DNA from: Pseudomonas cannabina | GTDB lineage: Bacteria > Pseudomonadota > Gammaproteobacteria > Pseudomonadales > Pseudomonadaceae | Direction of reading: 5' to 3' | NCBI RefSeq assembly: GCF_900100365.1 | Contig: NZ_FNKU01000001.1 | Location: 2,294,001-2,358,000 of the forward strand | DNA: 64,000 bases | Made by a program: the position numbers and the translations under genes | The notes under the pieces: generated by a model | The model's input: only the letters and a program-made list of their open reading frames with translations | Databases searched by the model: none | What the model was told of the DNA's origin: nothing | In this document: piece after piece, positions 1-9,339 of the stretch | Layout of the letters: every line of letters starts with the position of its first letter | How positions within the stretch are numbered: the first letter of the stretch is position 1

Positions 1-68
1 CCTTTTGCAAGTTTCAGAATTTTTTTGTGACGCTTACGGGCAATGACGCCACGCTTTACACGAGCCAT
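1..68 (-). CDS. rplT: 50S ribosomal protein L20, N-terminal part
   Basis: Partial gene running off the left edge of the window. The minus strand from the ATG at 68 reads MARVKRGVIARKRHKKILK, the strongly conserved basic start of L20, which binds 23S rRNA early in 50S assembly. It follows rpmI by 29 bases in the usual infC-rpmI-rplT order. In many bacteria L20 represses this operon at the mRNA level (family knowledge; not tested here). Confidence 0.95.
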   Translation of the reverse strand, partial: MARVKRGVIARKRHKKILKLAK

Positions 69-97
69 GAGTTACTTCCTCTATATCTTGATCAAAA

Positions 98-292
98 TTA
101 ACGAAGGCGCAGCATGCGCTCGACTTTTGCCACGTCAGACGGATGCAGCAAGCTGCTACCGCGCAGTTGACGCTTACGCTTTGTCGACATTTTGGTCAGG
201 ATGTGGCTCTTGAAAGCGTGTTTGTGCTTGATGCCGTTAGCAGTTTTCAAAAACCGCTTAGCTGCACCACTTTTAGTCTTCATCTTTGGCAT
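98..292 (-). CDS. rpmI: 50S ribosomal protein L35
   Basis: A very basic 64-residue protein starting [14 protein letters not shown] and ending VERMLRLR, the full usual length of L35. It belongs to the large ribosomal subunit. It lies between infC and rplT on the same strand and is presumably co-transcribed with them. Nothing in the sequence is unusual. Confidence 0.96.
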   Translation of the reverse strand: MPKMKTKSGAAKRFLKTANGIKHKHAFKSHILTKMSTKRKRQLRGSSLLHPSDVAKVERMLRLR

Positions 293-323
293 GTTCGGAT
301 ACTCCGCATTCAGTTGATAAATA

Positions 324-355
324 TAACCACAAGGCCTGCCGTGCCCTGGTGGTTA
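324..355 (-). promoter_or_regulatory. Stem-loop between infC and rpmI
   Basis: TAACCAC (324-330) pairs with GTGGTTA (349-355) around an 18-base interior. The arm overlaps the infC stop codon. On the minus strand it is followed by only a weak T-rich run, so it may be a processing or translational-control structure ahead of rpmI rather than a full terminator. Its role is inferred from position only. Confidence 0.4.
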
Positions 356-904
356 TTTCTTCTTTTTCGGGGCGATGACCATGATCAGCTGGCGTCCTTC
401 CATCTTAGGATGCTGTTCGACGGAACCGTATTCGAGCAGGTCACCTTCAACCCGCTTCAACAGCTCCATACCCAGCTCCTGGTGGGCCATCTCACGACCG
501 CGGAATCTCAACGATACCTTGGCCCTGTCCCCGTCACTCAGGAAACGTACCAGGTTGCGTAGTTTTACCTGGTAATCCCCTTCCTCCGTCCCTGGACGAA
601 ACTTGATTTCTTTAACCTGGATCTGCTTCTGGTTTTTCTTCGCTGCAGCAACCTGTTTCTTCTTCTCGAAGATCGATTTGCCGTAATCCATCACACGGCA
701 GACCGGAGGTACTGCGTCGGCAGAAATCTCTACCAGATCCAGCTTCGCCTCTTCGGCTATACGAAGCGCTTCATCAATCGAGACGATGCCAATCTGCTCG
801 CCGTCAGCGCCAATTAAACGAACCTCGCGGGCCGAGATATTCTCATTGATCGGGGCCTTGGGTGCAGCTCGTTTATCTTGTCTCATTTCACGCTTAATAA
901 TAAT
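353..904 (-). CDS. infC: Translation initiation factor IF-3, probable AUU start
   Basis: IF-3 binds the 30S subunit and proofreads start codons. From the internal Met at 886 the protein reads [18 protein letters not shown] and ends in the KKKK tail, typical of the family. In front of that Met lie three consecutive ATT codons, then AAG CGT GAA, with GGAG at 907-910. Pseudomonas IF-3 normally begins [12 protein letters not shown] from an AUU codon, giving 183 residues here if 904 is used. The ATTs at 901 and 898 are better spaced from GGAG. The first ATT shares one base with the thrS stop. Rare AUU starts let IF-3 limit its own synthesis (known in E. coli). Confidence 0.9.
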   Translation of the reverse strand: MIIKREMRQDKRAAPKAPINENISAREVRLIGADGEQIGIVSIDEALRIAEEAKLDLVEISADAVPPVCRVMDYGKSIFEKKKQVAAAKKNQKQIQVKEIKFRPGTEEGDYQVKLRNLVRFLSDGDRAKVSLRFRGREMAHQELGMELLKRVEGDLLEYGSVEQHPKMEGRQLIMVIAPKKKK

Positions 905-2826
905 TACTCCGTATCTTGGCGACCACGCCGGGAAACCGCTTGTGCGAGGAATTCAGCGAACTGGGCGACCGGCATCGAGCCAAGGTCAGCGCCTTCACGT
1001 GTACGCACAGCGACAGTTTGCATTTCAACTTCCCGATCTCCGATGACGAGGAGATAAGGAACCTTGAGCAAAGTATGCTCGCGGATTTTAAAGCCGATCT
1101 TTTCATTTCTCAAGTTGGACTTGGCACGAAACCCGCTTTCGGCCAGAGTTTTTTCCACTTCAAGGGCAAAATCGGCCTGTTTGTCAGTGATATTCATGAT
1201 CACAGCCTGCGTCGGCGCCAGCCAGGCTGGAAACGCGCCTTCGTAATGCTCGATCAGAATTCCGATGAAACGCTCGAACGACCCAAGAATGGCACGATGC
1301 AACATGACCGGATTCTTGCGACTGTTGTCTTCCGAAACGTACTCGGCACTCAAACGGATCGGCAGATTGAAGTCCAGCTGCAAAGTGCCGCACTGCCATA
1401 CCCGGCCGAGACAGTCCTTGAGGGAAAACTCGATTTTCGGCCCGTAAAACGCGCCTTCGCCCGGCTGCAGATCATAAGGCAGACCTGCGCTGTCGAGCGC
1501 CGAGGCCAGTGCCGATTCGGCACGATCCCAAAGCTCGTCGGAGCCTACACGCTTTTCAGGGCGAGTGGACAATTTGAGTTCGATATCCTTGAAACCGAAA
1601 TCGGCGTAGACAGCCAGCGTCAGCTTGATGAACGCGGCGGACTCGGCCTGCATCTGATCTTCGGTGCAGAAGATATGCGCGTCATCCTGCGTGAAACCAC
1701 GTACACGCATGATGCCGTGCAGCGCACCCGACGGCTCGTTACGGTGGCAGGCGCCGAACTCGGCCAGACGCATCGGCAGCTCGCGGTAGCTTTTAAGGCC
1801 CTGATTGAACACCTGCACGTGGCACGGGCAGTTCATCGGCTTGATGGCGTAGTCGCGACTTTCGGACTCGGTGGTGAACATGTTGTCAGCGTAGTTGGCC
1901 CAGTGCCCGGATTTTTCCCACAGCGAGCGATCGACCACTTGCGGGGTCTTGATCTCAAGGTAGCCGTTTTCACGCTGCACTTTGCGCATGTACTGCTCGA
2001 GCACCTGATACAGGGTCCAGCCCTGCGGGTGCCAGAACACCATACCCGGCGCTTCTTCCTGGGTGTGGAACAGACCAAGACGCTTGCCGATCTTGCGATG
2101 GTCGCGTTTTTCGGCTTCTTCGATCCGCTGGATGTAGGCAGCCAGTTGCTTCTTGTCCGCCCAGGCGGTGCCGTAAACGCGCTGCAACTGCTCGTTCTTA
2201 GCATCACCGCGCCAGTAGGCGCCCGACAACTTGGTCAATTTGAAGGATTTCAGGAAGCGGGTATTCGGCACGTGCGGACCGCGGCACATGTCGACGTATT
2301 CTTCGTGATAGTACAGGCCCATGGCCTGCTCGTTCGGCATGTCTTCGACCAGGCGCAGCTTGTAGTCTTCGTGACGGGCGGTGAACACCTCGATCACTTC
2401 GGCGCGCGGGGTGACTTTCTTGATGACGTCGTAATCTTTTTCGATCAGCTGCTGCATGCGCTGCTCGATCGCCGCCATGTCGTCAGGCGTGAACGGGCGC
2501 TCGAAGGCGATATCGTAATAGAAGCCGTCGTCGATCACCGGGCCGATGACCATTTTTGCAGTAGGATACAACTGCTTGACCGCATGCCCTACCAGGTGAG
2601 CGCAAGAGTGACGGATGATTTCCAGTCCTTCCTGATCCTTGGGGGTGATGATCTGCAGGCTGGCATCGTTTTCGATCAGGTCGCAGGCGTCGACGAGCTT
2701 GCCGTTGACTTTACCGGCGACGGTGGCCTTGGCCAGACCGGCACCGATTGAAAGCGCGACATCGGCTACGGAAACCGCATGATCGAATGAACGTTGACTG
2801 CCGTCGGGAAGAGTAATAGTTGGCAT
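904..2826 (-). CDS. thrS: Threonyl-tRNA synthetase
   Basis: Class II aminoacyl-tRNA synthetase charging tRNA-Thr, 640 residues, full length. Visible parts in order are an N-terminal TGS domain ([14 protein letters not shown]), the editing domain with HSCAH near residue 73, the catalytic core with the motif-2 region around [11 protein letters not shown], and a C-terminal anticodon-binding domain. The start at 2826 is chosen because AGGAGAGGCGCC directly precedes the ATG and family members begin MPTI. An 11-codon upstream extension has no such support. It is the first gene of the thrS-infC-rpmI-rplT run. Confidence 0.97.
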   Translation of the reverse strand: MPTITLPDGSQRSFDHAVSVADVALSIGAGLAKATVAGKVNGKLVDACDLIENDASLQIITPKDQEGLEIIRHSCAHLVGHAVKQLYPTAKMVIGPVIDDGFYYDIAFERPFTPDDMAAIEQRMQQLIEKDYDVIKKVTPRAEVIEVFTARHEDYKLRLVEDMPNEQAMGLYYHEEYVDMCRGPHVPNTRFLKSFKLTKLSGAYWRGDAKNEQLQRVYGTAWADKKQLAAYIQRIEEAEKRDHRKIGKRLGLFHTQEEAPGMVFWHPQGWTLYQVLEQYMRKVQRENGYLEIKTPQVVDRSLWEKSGHWANYADNMFTTESESRDYAIKPMNCPCHVQVFNQGLKSYRELPMRLAEFGACHRNEPSGALHGIMRVRGFTQDDAHIFCTEDQMQAESAAFIKLTLAVYADFGFKDIELKLSTRPEKRVGSDELWDRAESALASALDSAGLPYDLQPGEGAFYGPKIEFSLKDCLGRVWQCGTLQLDFNLPIRLSAEYVSEDNSRKNPVMLHRAILGSFERFIGILIEHYEGAFPAWLAPTQAVIMNITDKQADFALEVEKTLAESGFRAKSNLRNEKIGFKIREHTLLKVPYLLVIGDREVEMQTVAVRTREGADLGSMPVAQFAEFLAQAVSRRGRQDTE

Positions 2827-3185
2827 GGCGCCTCCTCTCCTAGTGGTGACCCCTACCAAAGGTCACGTGGGTTGGGATGAGCCAGTACGTGACTCGGTGG
2901 TGTGCCTGCCTCACAGTGGCAGGAGCCTTGCGGCAAACCTTGAACCGAACCAGATGACTGGAGTGTACGAAAATCTGCCTGCGTCGCACCCAAAGCCATC
3001 AGCGCTGGGGACACTTGAAAATAACAGGACGCGCATCCTAGCACAGCCGACTCGCCACCGGTCGAACATCAACGCAAATCAGGCCAAATAACACACCCTC
3101 TGAACTGACGGGCAGCCTGAACATCTGAACCAGTCGAGATTCGCTACGTTTCTTTATCAATGAAAGTCAGCAAAAGGAGAACACC
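2827..3185. other. Intergenic region, divergent thrS / secreted protein
   Basis: About 360 bases between the thrS start and the plus-strand gene at 3186. It should hold the thrS promoter and leader and the promoter of the 3186 gene. I see a possible small stem around the GCCTCAC...GGCAGG stretch near 2906-2925 but no T-box-like or tRNA-like structure and no credible coding frame. Confidence 0.5.
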
Positions 3186-3491
3186 ATGAAGTTTTCTCGT
3201 CTGTCCGCCCTCCTCGCCTGCGCCACTGTTCTGGCCCCATGGGGTGCCCAGGCTGCCATGGATAAACCTGCGCACGACAAATTCACACAAGAGTGCGTCG
3301 CCGCTGCCAAACAACAGAACCTGAATACCAAAACCGCCGCGGCTCATTGCGAGTGCAGCGCCAAGGTGGTGAATGAGAAATTCACTCCGGCAGAAATCGC
3401 GTCCCTCAGCGACACCAAGACTGCGCCAGCCCCTGGACTGACTCAAAAACTGCAGAAACTGGTCACCGAAAACTGCACCCAGGCAAAATAA
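3186..3491 (+). CDS. Small exported protein of unknown function
   Basis: 101 residues with a clear signal peptide (MKFSRLSALLACATVL then APWGAQAA; cleavage likely near residue 23-24). The mature part holds four cysteines, including a CEC pair, which would fit disulfides in the periplasm. AAGGAGAACACC precedes the ATG, a good ribosome site. I do not recognise a named domain. It is monocistronic by context, with thrS divergent and a cold-shock gene 295 bases downstream. Confidence 0.75.
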   Translation: MKFSRLSALLACATVLAPWGAQAAMDKPAHDKFTQECVAAAKQQNLNTKTAAAHCECSAKVVNEKFTPAEIASLSDTKTAPAPGLTQKLQKLVTENCTQAK

Positions 3492-3786
3492 TCAAATTTT
3501 TTAACGGGAGTGAAAAGCTCGCTTGAACCGCTGACAGCAGCACGCCCCCGCTCGCCTGAAAGCCATATGAAACGTGGCTTTCAGGGCGCCTTACAGTGAC
3601 TGAAAATCGCTCAGACCGAGATATCACTTAGCCAGCTTTCGCGTATGACGCCTTGCATACATACGACCTTTGGGTAAAGAGATCACCTTAGTAGCTGTCT
3701 TTTTGCACATTTCGACTATGATAGGCCGGTGTGCCCAGTTGGCCTGAGCAGCACGTTACTGAAAATTATGTTTCTGGAGATACACC
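3492..3786 (+). promoter_or_regulatory. Long upstream region of the cold-shock gene
   Basis: 295 non-coding bases before the cold-shock ATG. Cold-shock genes usually carry a long structured 5' leader that senses temperature (known for CspA). The length fits that, but I did not identify a specific structure or promoter with confidence. CTGGAGATACACC just before the ATG is the ribosome site. Confidence 0.35.
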
Positions 3787-3999
3787 ATGTCTAATCGCCA
3801 AACCGGCACCGTAAAATGGTTCAACGATGAAAAAGGCTTCGGCTTTATCACCCCACAGGGTGGCGGTGACGACCTTTTCGTACACTTCAAAGCAATCGAA
3901 AGCGACGGTTTCAAAAGCCTGAAAGAAGGCCAGACCGTTTCTTTTGTTGCTGCTAAAGGCCAGAAAGGCATGCAAGCAGAACAAGTTCGGGTTGACTGA
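3787..3999 (+). CDS. Cold-shock domain protein (CspA family)
   Basis: 70 residues, a single cold-shock OB-fold domain. The RNP1-like motif KGFGFITP and RNP2-like DLFVHF are both present, so it should bind single-stranded nucleic acid and act as an RNA chaperone. Its length is standard for the family. A terminator follows within 20 bases, so it is a single-gene transcript. Several paralogues usually exist per Pseudomonas genome, so I give no specific symbol. Confidence 0.95.
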   Translation: MSNRQTGTVKWFNDEKGFGFITPQGGGDDLFVHFKAIESDGFKSLKEGQTVSFVAAKGQKGMQAEQVRVD

Positions 4000-4016
4000 T
4001 TCACCTGATGTAAAAA

Positions 4017-4037
4017 AACCCCGTCACTGACGGGGTT
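4017..4037. terminator. Rho-independent terminator
   Basis: AACCCCGTC-ACT-GACGGGGTT with A-run before and T-run after. It can end the cold-shock gene on the plus strand and the convergent inhibitor-like lipoprotein gene on the minus strand. Confidence 0.9.
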
Positions 4038-4065
4038 TTTTTATGCGTGAAGCAAAAGCGCTGCC

Positions 4066-4404
4066 TCAGCCGCAGTTGATGCGCGTGACTTTTCCAGAGG
4101 CGTCGGTGTTGACGTTGACACGCTCGGAGCGGTACTCAAGCGTGACCATGTCGTCAGGCCCGAGGATGCGTGCGTCTTGCGAGCCCGAGCGAGTGCGTAC
4201 TTGCTGCAAGAGCTCGATGGAGGCCGGTTTGCCGATTGCGAACTGGGCGAGCGCTGCATCACAGCGACCCGGTACGACATTGCTGGCTGGCGCGTCGGCT
4301 TTGACAGGTGCCGCTTCAGCGCTGGAATCGGAACCAGTACTGCTGCATCCGGCCAACAGCGATGTCACGACCACAAAACCCAATGTTGCGAACTTCAGGG
4401 GCAT
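4066..4404 (-). CDS. Lipoprotein with I78-type peptidase inhibitor domain
   Basis: 112 residues from the ATG at 4404. There is a lipoprotein signal (MPLKFATLGFVVVTSLLAGC; lipobox LAGC) and a Ser/Thr/Ala-rich linker. The C-terminal part then runs from GRCDAALAQFAIG to VTRINCG. That pattern, with paired cysteines and VNVxTDxxGKVTRIxCG, matches the inhibitor I78 family, whose members inhibit serine peptidases. It is likely anchored in the outer membrane and protective against proteases (inference). A longer upstream frame lacks support because the lipobox fixes the start. Confidence 0.8.
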   Translation of the reverse strand: MPLKFATLGFVVVTSLLAGCSSTGSDSSAEAAPVKADAPASNVVPGRCDAALAQFAIGKPASIELLQQVRTRSGSQDARILGPDDMVTLEYRSERVNVNTDASGKVTRINCG

Positions 4405-4709
4405 ACACCCTCCTGTGCCAATAAATATTTCCAGACCTGGTCCGACCGCGTCAAAACGCGTTGGTTGCAAACCCGGCGCCACAGGCCGCCTGTAACCTGT
4501 TGATCTGTCAGGCGCGAGAGTCTGCCTTGGGATGACGTGCGATGCGCGGGTAAATCGTCACAAAACGTTTATCGGCAGCGTCATTGAAAACGCTCATCGA
4601 CGTGATGCGTAAGTAGAAGTGTCAAACGGTGTAGGGGATGGTTTACTACATGCGACGCGAACGCCTTGAAGCGGATAGCGTCATGCGTGACCTTTCACTG
4701 GAGACAGAC

Positions 4710-4904
4710 ATGACAGCCATCGCCATCGAAGCAGACATCAAGGCCAAATGGCCTCAGGGCCACTGCTCGCACAGCCCGGCAAACCCGGAAGAATTGATGA
4801 TTATTGCCGTTGACCTGCTGATCAAGGAGCTGGGCACCGATGGCGCCCGCACCTTCATCAGCCAGGTGCTCAGCCGGTATACGCCAGCCAGGCTGCCTGC
4901 CTGA
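4710..4904 (+). CDS. Small conserved hypothetical protein
   Basis: 64 residues from the ATG at 4710 (MTAIAIEADIKAKWPQG), with CTGGAGACAGAC just upstream as ribosome site. An in-frame extension to 4638 lacks a good site. No transmembrane segment or signal. It is predicted mainly helical, and I do not recognise a domain. It ends 23 bases before the convergent nucleoside hydrolase gene. Confidence 0.6.
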   Translation: MTAIAIEADIKAKWPQGHCSHSPANPEELMIIAVDLLIKELGTDGARTFISQVLSRYTPARLPA

Positions 4905-4927
4905 TGCTCTGGATCAAGGCTATATGA

Positions 4928-5953
4928 TCACTTCAAACGCGCCAGACGCTCGGTCAGCAGATCGAAGAACCCCTGAGCGTCGCCATTCTCGACCCAGAAG
5001 ACATTCTGCGGTTGCTTGAGCGTGCCGTTCCAGTCGGCAACAGTCTGACCGAAACCGATACCTTCACGGGTGTCGACTGCGACATTGATCTGCCGACCGC
5101 TGAACAGCTCGGGCTTGAGCAACCAGGCAATGACGCTGGCGTCGTGCACCGGCCCACCCGGCAAACCGTAATGCTCCATGTCCAGTTTGACGTATTCGTT
5201 GAGAATCCCGTCCACCAGCTTGCCTGCGTTGTTGTTCAAGGCGCCGATCTGCTTGAGGCGCTGTTCACTGGTGAGGATCTTGTGGGTGACGTCCAGCGGC
5301 ACGTAGGTCAGCTTGACGCCACTGCTCAACACGATCTGCGCAGCATGCGGGTCGGCGAACAGGTTGAATTCAGCGACCGGCGTGATGTTGCCGCCATTGA
5401 AATGCGCGCCTCCCATGACCACCACTTCCTTGATGCCCTGAGTGATTTCCGGGGCCTGCACCAGCGCCAACGCGAGGTTGGTCTGCGGACCGAGCATGGC
5501 GATGGTGATGCTGTGCGGCTTGGCCTTGCTCAGTGTGCGGATCAGGTAGTCGACTGCATTGCCTTCGGCCAGACCTTTCGCCGGCTCGTGGATCGGCACA
5601 CCCGGCAGACCTTCCTTACCATGGACGTTTTCGGCATAAATCGGCGTGCGCACCAGCGGCTTGGGCGCACCGGCATACACCGGCACTTCTTCACGACCCG
5701 CCCACTCGCGCGCCAGTCGGGCGTTGCGCGAGGTCTTGTCGAGGCGCACGTTGCCAGCCACGGTAGTGATGGCCATGACGTTCAGCTCTTCCGGAGAAGC
5801 CAGCGCCAGCAGCAACGCGACGACGTCGTCTGCGCCCGGGTCGGTGTCGATGATCAGGTCACGCTTTTCGGCCGCCTGAACGGCAGCCGCGCCAAGAATG
5901 GACAAGAGCAGTGCTCCCCGGATGAGTTGTCTGGAAAACTGTATCAATGTCAT
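4928..5953 (-). CDS. Periplasmic nucleoside hydrolase (IunH family)
   Basis: 341 residues. An N-terminal signal peptide (RGALLLSILGAAAVQAAE) is followed by the family's calcium/ribose-binding DTDPGADD at residues 36-43, a TTVAGNV segment, and a C-terminal HDASVIAW motif. Such enzymes split ribonucleosides into base and ribose. It is the last gene of the ribose operon, 23 bases after rbsD. That suggests ribose is released from nucleosides in the periplasm and imported by RbsABC (inference from signal peptide and context). Substrate specificity cannot be read from sequence. Confidence 0.9.
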   Translation of the reverse strand: MTLIQFSRQLIRGALLLSILGAAAVQAAEKRDLIIDTDPGADDVVALLLALASPEELNVMAITTVAGNVRLDKTSRNARLAREWAGREEVPVYAGAPKPLVRTPIYAENVHGKEGLPGVPIHEPAKGLAEGNAVDYLIRTLSKAKPHSITIAMLGPQTNLALALVQAPEITQGIKEVVVMGGAHFNGGNITPVAEFNLFADPHAAQIVLSSGVKLTYVPLDVTHKILTSEQRLKQIGALNNNAGKLVDGILNEYVKLDMEHYGLPGGPVHDASVIAWLLKPELFSGRQINVAVDTREGIGFGQTVADWNGTLKQPQNVFWVENGDAQGFFDLLTERLARLK

Positions 5954-5976
5954 ATGAAACTCCCTTTCTTAACGAG

Positions 5977-6381
5977 CTAGAACACCACCCCGGCCACCAG
6001 CGCCACATTGCTGTAAGGCTGGCACTCTCCGGTGCGGATAATGGCCTTGGCCTGACGGCTCAAGACCTTGAGATCTTCGTGACTCATCCAGCGCTGCTGG
6101 CCCAACTGATCGTCGAGATTCAGGCCCTCGATGACCTGCAAGGCAGGCGGTTTGACCTGAGCCATCTCGCTGGCCAGTACGTGGCTTTCAACCTGCATTT
6201 CGCTGAGCACGACATCCAGCACACTGACGAAATCCGGCACACCGCGGGTCAGCGCCAGGTCGATCAGTTCGACCCCGGCCGGCACCGGCATTCCGGCGTC
6301 GACAATCATCAGGATGTCACCATGCCCCAGCGACGCGATCACGCGCGAGATGGCGATATTGAGCAGCGGTGTTTTTTTCAT
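5977..6381 (-). CDS. rbsD: D-ribose pyranase
   Basis: 134 residues, full length for RbsD, which interconverts beta-pyran and beta-furan ribose so that RbsK can use it. The conserved start MKKTPLLN, the LGHGD segment with the catalytic His near residue 20, and the C-terminal [12 protein letters not shown] are present. Its ATG overlaps the rbsK stop by four bases (ATGA), which implies coupled translation. Confidence 0.95.
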   Translation of the reverse strand: MKKTPLLNIAISRVIASLGHGDILMIVDAGMPVPAGVELIDLALTRGVPDFVSVLDVVLSEMQVESHVLASEMAQVKPPALQVIEGLNLDDQLGQQRWMSHEDLKVLSRQAKAIIRTGECQPYSNVALVAGVVF

Positions 6382-7298
6382 AGCGAATTGAATTCCTTTA
6401 CTTCCTCGAACGTCGGGATGGACGGCTGGGCACCGGCACGGGTGACGGAGATGGCTGCCGCGGCCTGACCGAAGCGAATCGCCTCGGATTCGCCCTGCCC
6501 TGCGGCAAGCGCCGCCGCAAAACCGCCGACAAAGGTATCACCTGCGGCGGTGGTGTCCACGGCTTGTACATGACGCGCGGCAATATGTTCCACGCCAGCG
6601 GCACTGGCGAACAGGGTTCCGCGCTCGCCCAAGGTGATAATGACGTTGCGCGCGCCAGCTGCCAGCATCGCAGCCGCTGCTTGCTCAGCCGAGGCCGATG
6701 AGTCGACGTTGACGCCGGTGAGGGTCTGAGCCTCGCTCTCGTTGGGAATCAGGTAGTCGATCAGGCCGTACCAGTTTGCCGGTAACGGTGCGCTGGCCGG
6801 GGCCGGATTAAGAATGACGGTCTTGCCCAGCGCATGGGCACGAGCCAGGGTGTGAAAAACCGTCTCGGTCGGCACTTCCAGCTGGCAGATGACGATCTCG
6901 GAGCCGGCCAGCAGCGCATCGAAACGATCGATCAGGGCCGTATCGAGCCGGCCATTGCCACCGGCAACGATGACGATCGCGTTCTGACTGTTGGCGTCGA
7001 CCACGATCGAAGCGATTCCGGTGGCCACGCCCTCGACGACGGTCACCGCCTGGCAGTCGATGCGCTCGGCCAGCAGCGCGTCACGCAATTGCTCGCCATA
7101 AGCATCAGCTCCCACGCAGCCGATCATCGCCACACTGGCACCGAGGCGCGCTGCGGCCACCGCCTGATTGGCGCCTTTGCCGCCGGGCACGGTATCGAAG
7201 GTTTCGCCGTTGAGCGTTTCACCTGGGCGCGGCAAACGCTGGGCGCGGATGACCAGGTCCATGTTCAGACTGCCCACTATCACTATTTTTGCTTGCAT
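6378..7298 (-). CDS. rbsK: Ribokinase
   Basis: 306 residues of the PfkB carbohydrate-kinase family; phosphorylates ribose to ribose-5-phosphate. The N-terminal GGKGANQA substrate motif is visible. So is the C-terminal [13 protein letters not shown] signature with the catalytic Asp (usual GAGD is AAGD here, a tolerated variant in ribokinases). It lies 30 bases after rbsR and overlaps rbsD. Confidence 0.95.
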   Translation of the reverse strand: MQAKIVIVGSLNMDLVIRAQRLPRPGETLNGETFDTVPGGKGANQAVAAARLGASVAMIGCVGADAYGEQLRDALLAERIDCQAVTVVEGVATGIASIVVDANSQNAIVIVAGGNGRLDTALIDRFDALLAGSEIVICQLEVPTETVFHTLARAHALGKTVILNPAPASAPLPANWYGLIDYLIPNESEAQTLTGVNVDSSASAEQAAAAMLAAGARNVIITLGERGTLFASAAGVEHIAARHVQAVDTTAAGDTFVGGFAAALAAGQGESEAIRFGQAAAAISVTRAGAQPSIPTFEEVKEFNSL

Positions 7299-7328
7299 GG
7301 CTTATTGATCCGTTGCTGTGCGTGCGCG

Positions 7329-8345
7329 TCATTCGTTGGACAAAGTGTGCGGCGCTGCCGTGGACTCGCGCACCACGACGCAGGGCGTCACGAGTCGCTT
7401 TTCGACAGGACCGGCATGAGGTGCAGCGATTCTGCTTAACAGCATTTCAGCGGCGGTTTCGCCCAGTTGCGTGATCGACTGCCCCACGGTGGTCAACGCT
7501 GGATAAACGTAGCGACTCATCTGGATATCATCGAAACCGATGACCGACAGGTCTTGAGGCACGCGAATCGAGCGCTCGGCGGCGGCCCGCAACACACCGA
7601 TGGCAATGACGTCGTTGCCGGCGAAAATCGCGGTCGGCGGATGCCCGGCCAGTAGCTGGCACGCCGCCTCGTAACCGGCAGAGCTGGTGAATTCGCTGTG
7701 CAGCGCCCATTCGGGGCCGACCTCGACAGATGAGTCCTGCATGGCGCGCCGATAGCCCGCCAGGCGCATTTCGGCCACCGTGCTTTTGAGCGGCCCACCG
7801 ATGCAGGCAATGTGCCGATGCCCCAGCGCCAGCAGATGCCGGGTCGCCAGCCACGCGCCCTGTTCGTGGTCGATACGAACCATGTCGGCGTCGATGCCGT
7901 CCAGCTCGCGGTCGACGATCACCAGTGGCGTGCGTACGTCGGCAAGACCGCCTGCAATACCCGCGTCGCCGCCCACCGAAGAGACAATCAGACCGTCTAC
8001 GCGCTTTTCCAGCAACACACGCAGATAGCCACGCTGTTTCTCCGGGTTGTCATCGGAGTTACAGAGGATCACGCAAAAGCCGTTACGTTCGCAGTAATCC
8101 TCGATGCCCCGCGCCAGTTCGGCGAAGTACGGGTTCATGCCATTGGGAATCAACAGGCCAATGGTCGAGGTGGTCTTGGCCTTGAGCGACCGCGCAACCG
8201 CACTGGGAACGTAATCCAGCTGCGCAATGGCCGCTTCGACCTTGAGCCGGACCGGTTCGCTGACCGGCCGGGTCTTGTTCAGCACGTGGGAAACCGTGGT
8301 GTAGGAAATCCCCGCCAGTGCCGCGACGTCCTTGATGGTTGCCAT
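7329..8345 (-). CDS. rbsR: LacI-family ribose operon repressor
   Basis: 338 residues. The N-terminal helix-turn-helix is IKDVAALAGISYTTVSHVLN, followed by a hinge and a periplasmic-binding-protein-like sugar domain. It is encoded inside the operon, abutting rbsC (one base apart) and ahead of rbsK. By family logic it represses the operon until ribose binds. A perfect 14-bp palindrome ahead of rbsB (11972-11985) is the likely operator. Confidence 0.93.
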   Translation of the reverse strand: MATIKDVAALAGISYTTVSHVLNKTRPVSEPVRLKVEAAIAQLDYVPSAVARSLKAKTTSTIGLLIPNGMNPYFAELARGIEDYCERNGFCVILCNSDDNPEKQRGYLRVLLEKRVDGLIVSSVGGDAGIAGGLADVRTPLVIVDRELDGIDADMVRIDHEQGAWLATRHLLALGHRHIACIGGPLKSTVAEMRLAGYRRAMQDSSVEVGPEWALHSEFTSSAGYEAACQLLAGHPPTAIFAGNDVIAIGVLRAAAERSIRVPQDLSVIGFDDIQMSRYVYPALTTVGQSITQLGETAAEMLLSRIAAPHAGPVEKRLVTPCVVVRESTAAPHTLSNE

Positions 8346-8346
8346 A

Positions 8347-9339
8347 TCAGCCCTGGCGCCGCGCCCGGTGACTGCGATAGGTGTCCAGCACCACCGCGAT
8401 CACGATCACCGCACCGGTGATGATGCGTTTGGTGGGCTCGGTCGCCCCGATCTGTGCCAGACCTGCCGCGAGCACCGAGATGATCAGCACGCCGAAGAAG
8501 GTGCTGATGATCGAACCGCGCCCGCCCATCAGGCTGGTGCCACCGATCACTACCGCGGCGATGACTTGCAACTCCAGACCGGCGCCGGCGTTTGGATCAG
8601 CGGCTTCCAGACGCGAGATCTGGAACAGCGCCGCCACACCGGCCAGCATGCCCATCAGCGAAAACACCAGAATCTTGTACGGCTTGGGGTTGATGCCCGC
8701 CAGGCGCACCGCTTCTTCGTTGGTGCCGATGCCGATCAGGTAACGACCGAACACCGTGCGCGTCAGTACCGCCTGGGCAATGAAGATCACCAGCAGCGCA
8801 ATGATGAAGGAAGGCGAGATACCGAACGCAATCGGGTTGGACAGCCAGGCAAACGAATCGCCGATGTAAGCGGTACGCGAGTTGGTCATCTGGTAGGCCG
8901 CGCCTCGCGCCATCTCCAGCACACCGAGGGAGACGATGAACGATGGAATACGCCAGGCCACAGTGATGGAACCGGTGATCGTACCGGCCAGCGTGGCACA
9001 GGCGATGCCCAGCAGTGCCGCCGGAAACACGCTCCAGCCCCAACCGAGAATGGCCACGCTGACAGCTGAAGCGGCCAGCGCCAGTACCGACCCGACTGAA
9101 AGGTCAATACCGCCGATGATAAGAATCAGCGTCATGCCGACCGACAACACCATCAGATCGGGGATCTGGTTGGCCAGCATGCTGAACGTCTGATAGGACA
9201 GGAAGTGATCACTGAGCAATGAGAACAGCACAATCATGACCAGCAATGCGCCCGCCAGCCCGATATAGGTGCCGAGGCCGAAGTAGTTGGCGCTGCGGCG
9301 GGACGGCACGGTCAGCATCGGAGAAGGCGTATTTTTCAT
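8347..9339 (-). CDS. rbsC: Ribose ABC transporter permease
   Basis: 330 residues, strongly hydrophobic with about eight to ten membrane segments. It contains the family GGIDLSVGSVLALA segment and the conserved GGTSLMGGRGS loop. It forms the inner-membrane channel with RbsA and takes ribose from RbsB. Its ATG overlaps the rbsA stop (ATGA). Confidence 0.95.
   Translation of the reverse strand: MKNTPSPMLTVPSRRSANYFGLGTYIGLAGALLVMIVLFSLLSDHFLSYQTFSMLANQIPDLMVLSVGMTLILIIGGIDLSVGSVLALAASAVSVAILGWGWSVFPAALLGIACATLAGTITGSITVAWRIPSFIVSLGVLEMARGAAYQMTNSRTAYIGDSFAWLSNPIAFGISPSFIIALLVIFIAQAVLTRTVFGRYLIGIGTNEEAVRLAGINPKPYKILVFSLMGMLAGVAALFQISRLEAADPNAGAGLELQVIAAVVIGGTSLMGGRGSIISTFFGVLIISVLAAGLAQIGATEPTKRIITGAVIVIAVVLDTYRSHRARRQG

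Noticed and set aside
916..2751. 611-codon open frame on the plus strand opposite thrS
   Set aside because: It is the mirror of a highly conserved synthetase gene in GC-rich DNA; no ribosome site and no recognisable protein features.
5012..5980. 322-codon plus-strand frame opposite the nucleoside hydrolase
   Set aside because: The minus-strand frame has signal peptide and catalytic motifs; this one has none.
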